From Alphaproteobacteria bacterium UBA1002 (GTDB taxonomy: Bacteria; Pseudomonadota; Alphaproteobacteria; Rickettsiales; UBA998), in NCBI GenBank assembly GCA_002291845.1, contig DBAU01000086.1:1-5162 (forward strand): DNA of 5,162 nucleotides, in the 5' to 3' direction. Under the pieces are notes generated by a model that saw only the letters and a list, made by a program, of their open reading frames with translations, did no database searches and was not told where the DNA came from. Positions 4,663 through 5,162 of the stretch are shown piece by piece; the first letter of the stretch is position 1; every line of letters starts with the position of its first letter. A program made the translations under genes and the position numbers.

Positions 4663-5162
4663 ATGGCAACCATCGAAACGAGGCAAACGCCTGACGGCAA
4701 AACCAGCTACCGCGTGAAGATTCGTATTCGCGGTTTTCCCTCTCAGTCGGCCACGTTCGAGCGCAAGACAGATGCCCGCCAATGGGCGCAACAAACTGAA
4801 ACGGCCATGCGCGAAGGCCGCTATTTCAAAACCACGCAGGCGAAAAAATACACCGTCGCAGATCTCATCAAACGCTACCTCGACTACCAGAAAACCCGTA
4901 ACCCTAAGCGTGCAAACGCGGTGGAGATGTATCTCGACTGGTGGAAAAGCGAAATCGGCGCTTACTCACTAGCGGATGTTACAAAAACACTCATTCTCGA
5001 AAAACGCGATAGACTGATCGCCACCGGCAAAAACGTCGAACGTCGCAGCGCAGGCACTGCCAACCGCTATATGGGTGCACTTAGCCACGCTTTCAGCGTC
5101 GCCGTCAACGAATGGGAATGGCTGAAGGAACACCCCATGAATAAAATCGCCAAGCTGCCCGA
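4663..5162 (+). CDS. Phage-type tyrosine integrase, N-terminal part (cut by window end)
   Basis: An open frame of 166 codons that runs off the window without a stop. The start at 4663 follows a GAGAGG-like site 8 nt upstream. Residues 1-60 resemble the N-terminal arm-binding region of phage integrases (IRIRGFPSQSATFERKTDAR, then AMREGRYF). Residues about 64-160 look like the SAM-like core-binding domain: TVADLIKRYLDYQK, a TGTANRY-like AGTANRYMGALSHAF near residue 135, and VAVNEWEWLKEHPM. The catalytic domain with its Arg-His-Arg-His-Tyr residues lies beyond the window, so activity cannot be judged. It would insert an element at a chromosomal site, plausibly the tRNA-Ser at the other end of this window. 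It points away from that tRNA and lies about 4.5 kb from it. Confidence 0.9.
   Translation, partial: MATIETRQTPDGKTSYRVKIRIRGFPSQSATFERKTDARQWAQQTETAMREGRYFKTTQAKKYTVADLIKRYLDYQKTRNPKRANAVEMYLDWWKSEIGAYSLADVTKTLILEKRDRLIATGKNVERRSAGTANRYMGALSHAFSVAVNEWEWLKEHPMNKIAKLP

Noticed and set aside
4772..4972. Short open frame rich in Lys/Arg within the integrase region
   Set aside because: It is an out-of-frame shadow of the integrase, whose own frame stays open to the window end and shows family motifs.

Overview
The window looks like one end of a mobile genomic island from a proteobacterium. It has an intact tRNA-Ser gene at the left edge, a complete copper-resistance operon in the middle, and the 5' part of a phage-type tyrosine integrase running off the right edge. 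The outer-membrane protein CopB, the lipoprotein and the exported cupredoxins all imply a Gram-negative cell. The small regulatory gene in front of the multicopper oxidase and the probable leaderless start are compatible with an alphaproteobacterium, but the class cannot be fixed from this sequence.

Layout: tRNA-Ser(UGA) at 59-148; a short gap with a tandem 11-bp repeat that could be an integrase arm site; a four-helix DUF3147 membrane protein at 240-581; then five same-strand, closely spaced genes that read as one copper operon. These are a CopL/CutF-like Cys/His-rich exported small protein (640-1017), the CopA multicopper oxidase (1091-2713), the CopB outer-membrane protein (2703-3437), a cupredoxin-CusF fusion (3464-4129) and a Met/Cys-rich lipoprotein (4153-4467). 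A perfect 14-bp inverted repeat (4480-4514) follows the operon. The integrase starts at 4663 and is cut by the window end before its catalytic domain.

How the genes fit together: CopA would oxidise toxic Cu(I) in the periplasm. CopB would act at the outer membrane. The cupredoxin-CusF protein would bind or shuttle copper and possibly electrons. The lipoprotein would sequester copper at a membrane surface. No copper-responsive transcription factor or sensor kinase is encoded here.

The main result is a probable copper-responsive translational switch between the first small gene and copA. The stop-codon region of the small gene (1014-1022) is perfectly complementary over 9 bases to the copA Shine-Dalgarno region (1080-1088). 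The 57 bases between them fold further, giving about 29 pairs in a 75-nt structure that hides the copA ribosome-binding site. The small protein has a signal peptide, a Cys cluster and a Pro-Pro near its C-terminus. These are the ingredients described for the CutF/CutO system of Rhodobacter capsulatus and comparable to CruR of Bordetella, where a nascent exported protein senses copper and a stalled ribosome opens the downstream gene. The operon promoter also carries three GTTGTG/A repeats exactly 10 bp apart, and its -10 element is placed so that transcription would begin at the A of the start codon, predicting a leaderless mRNA.
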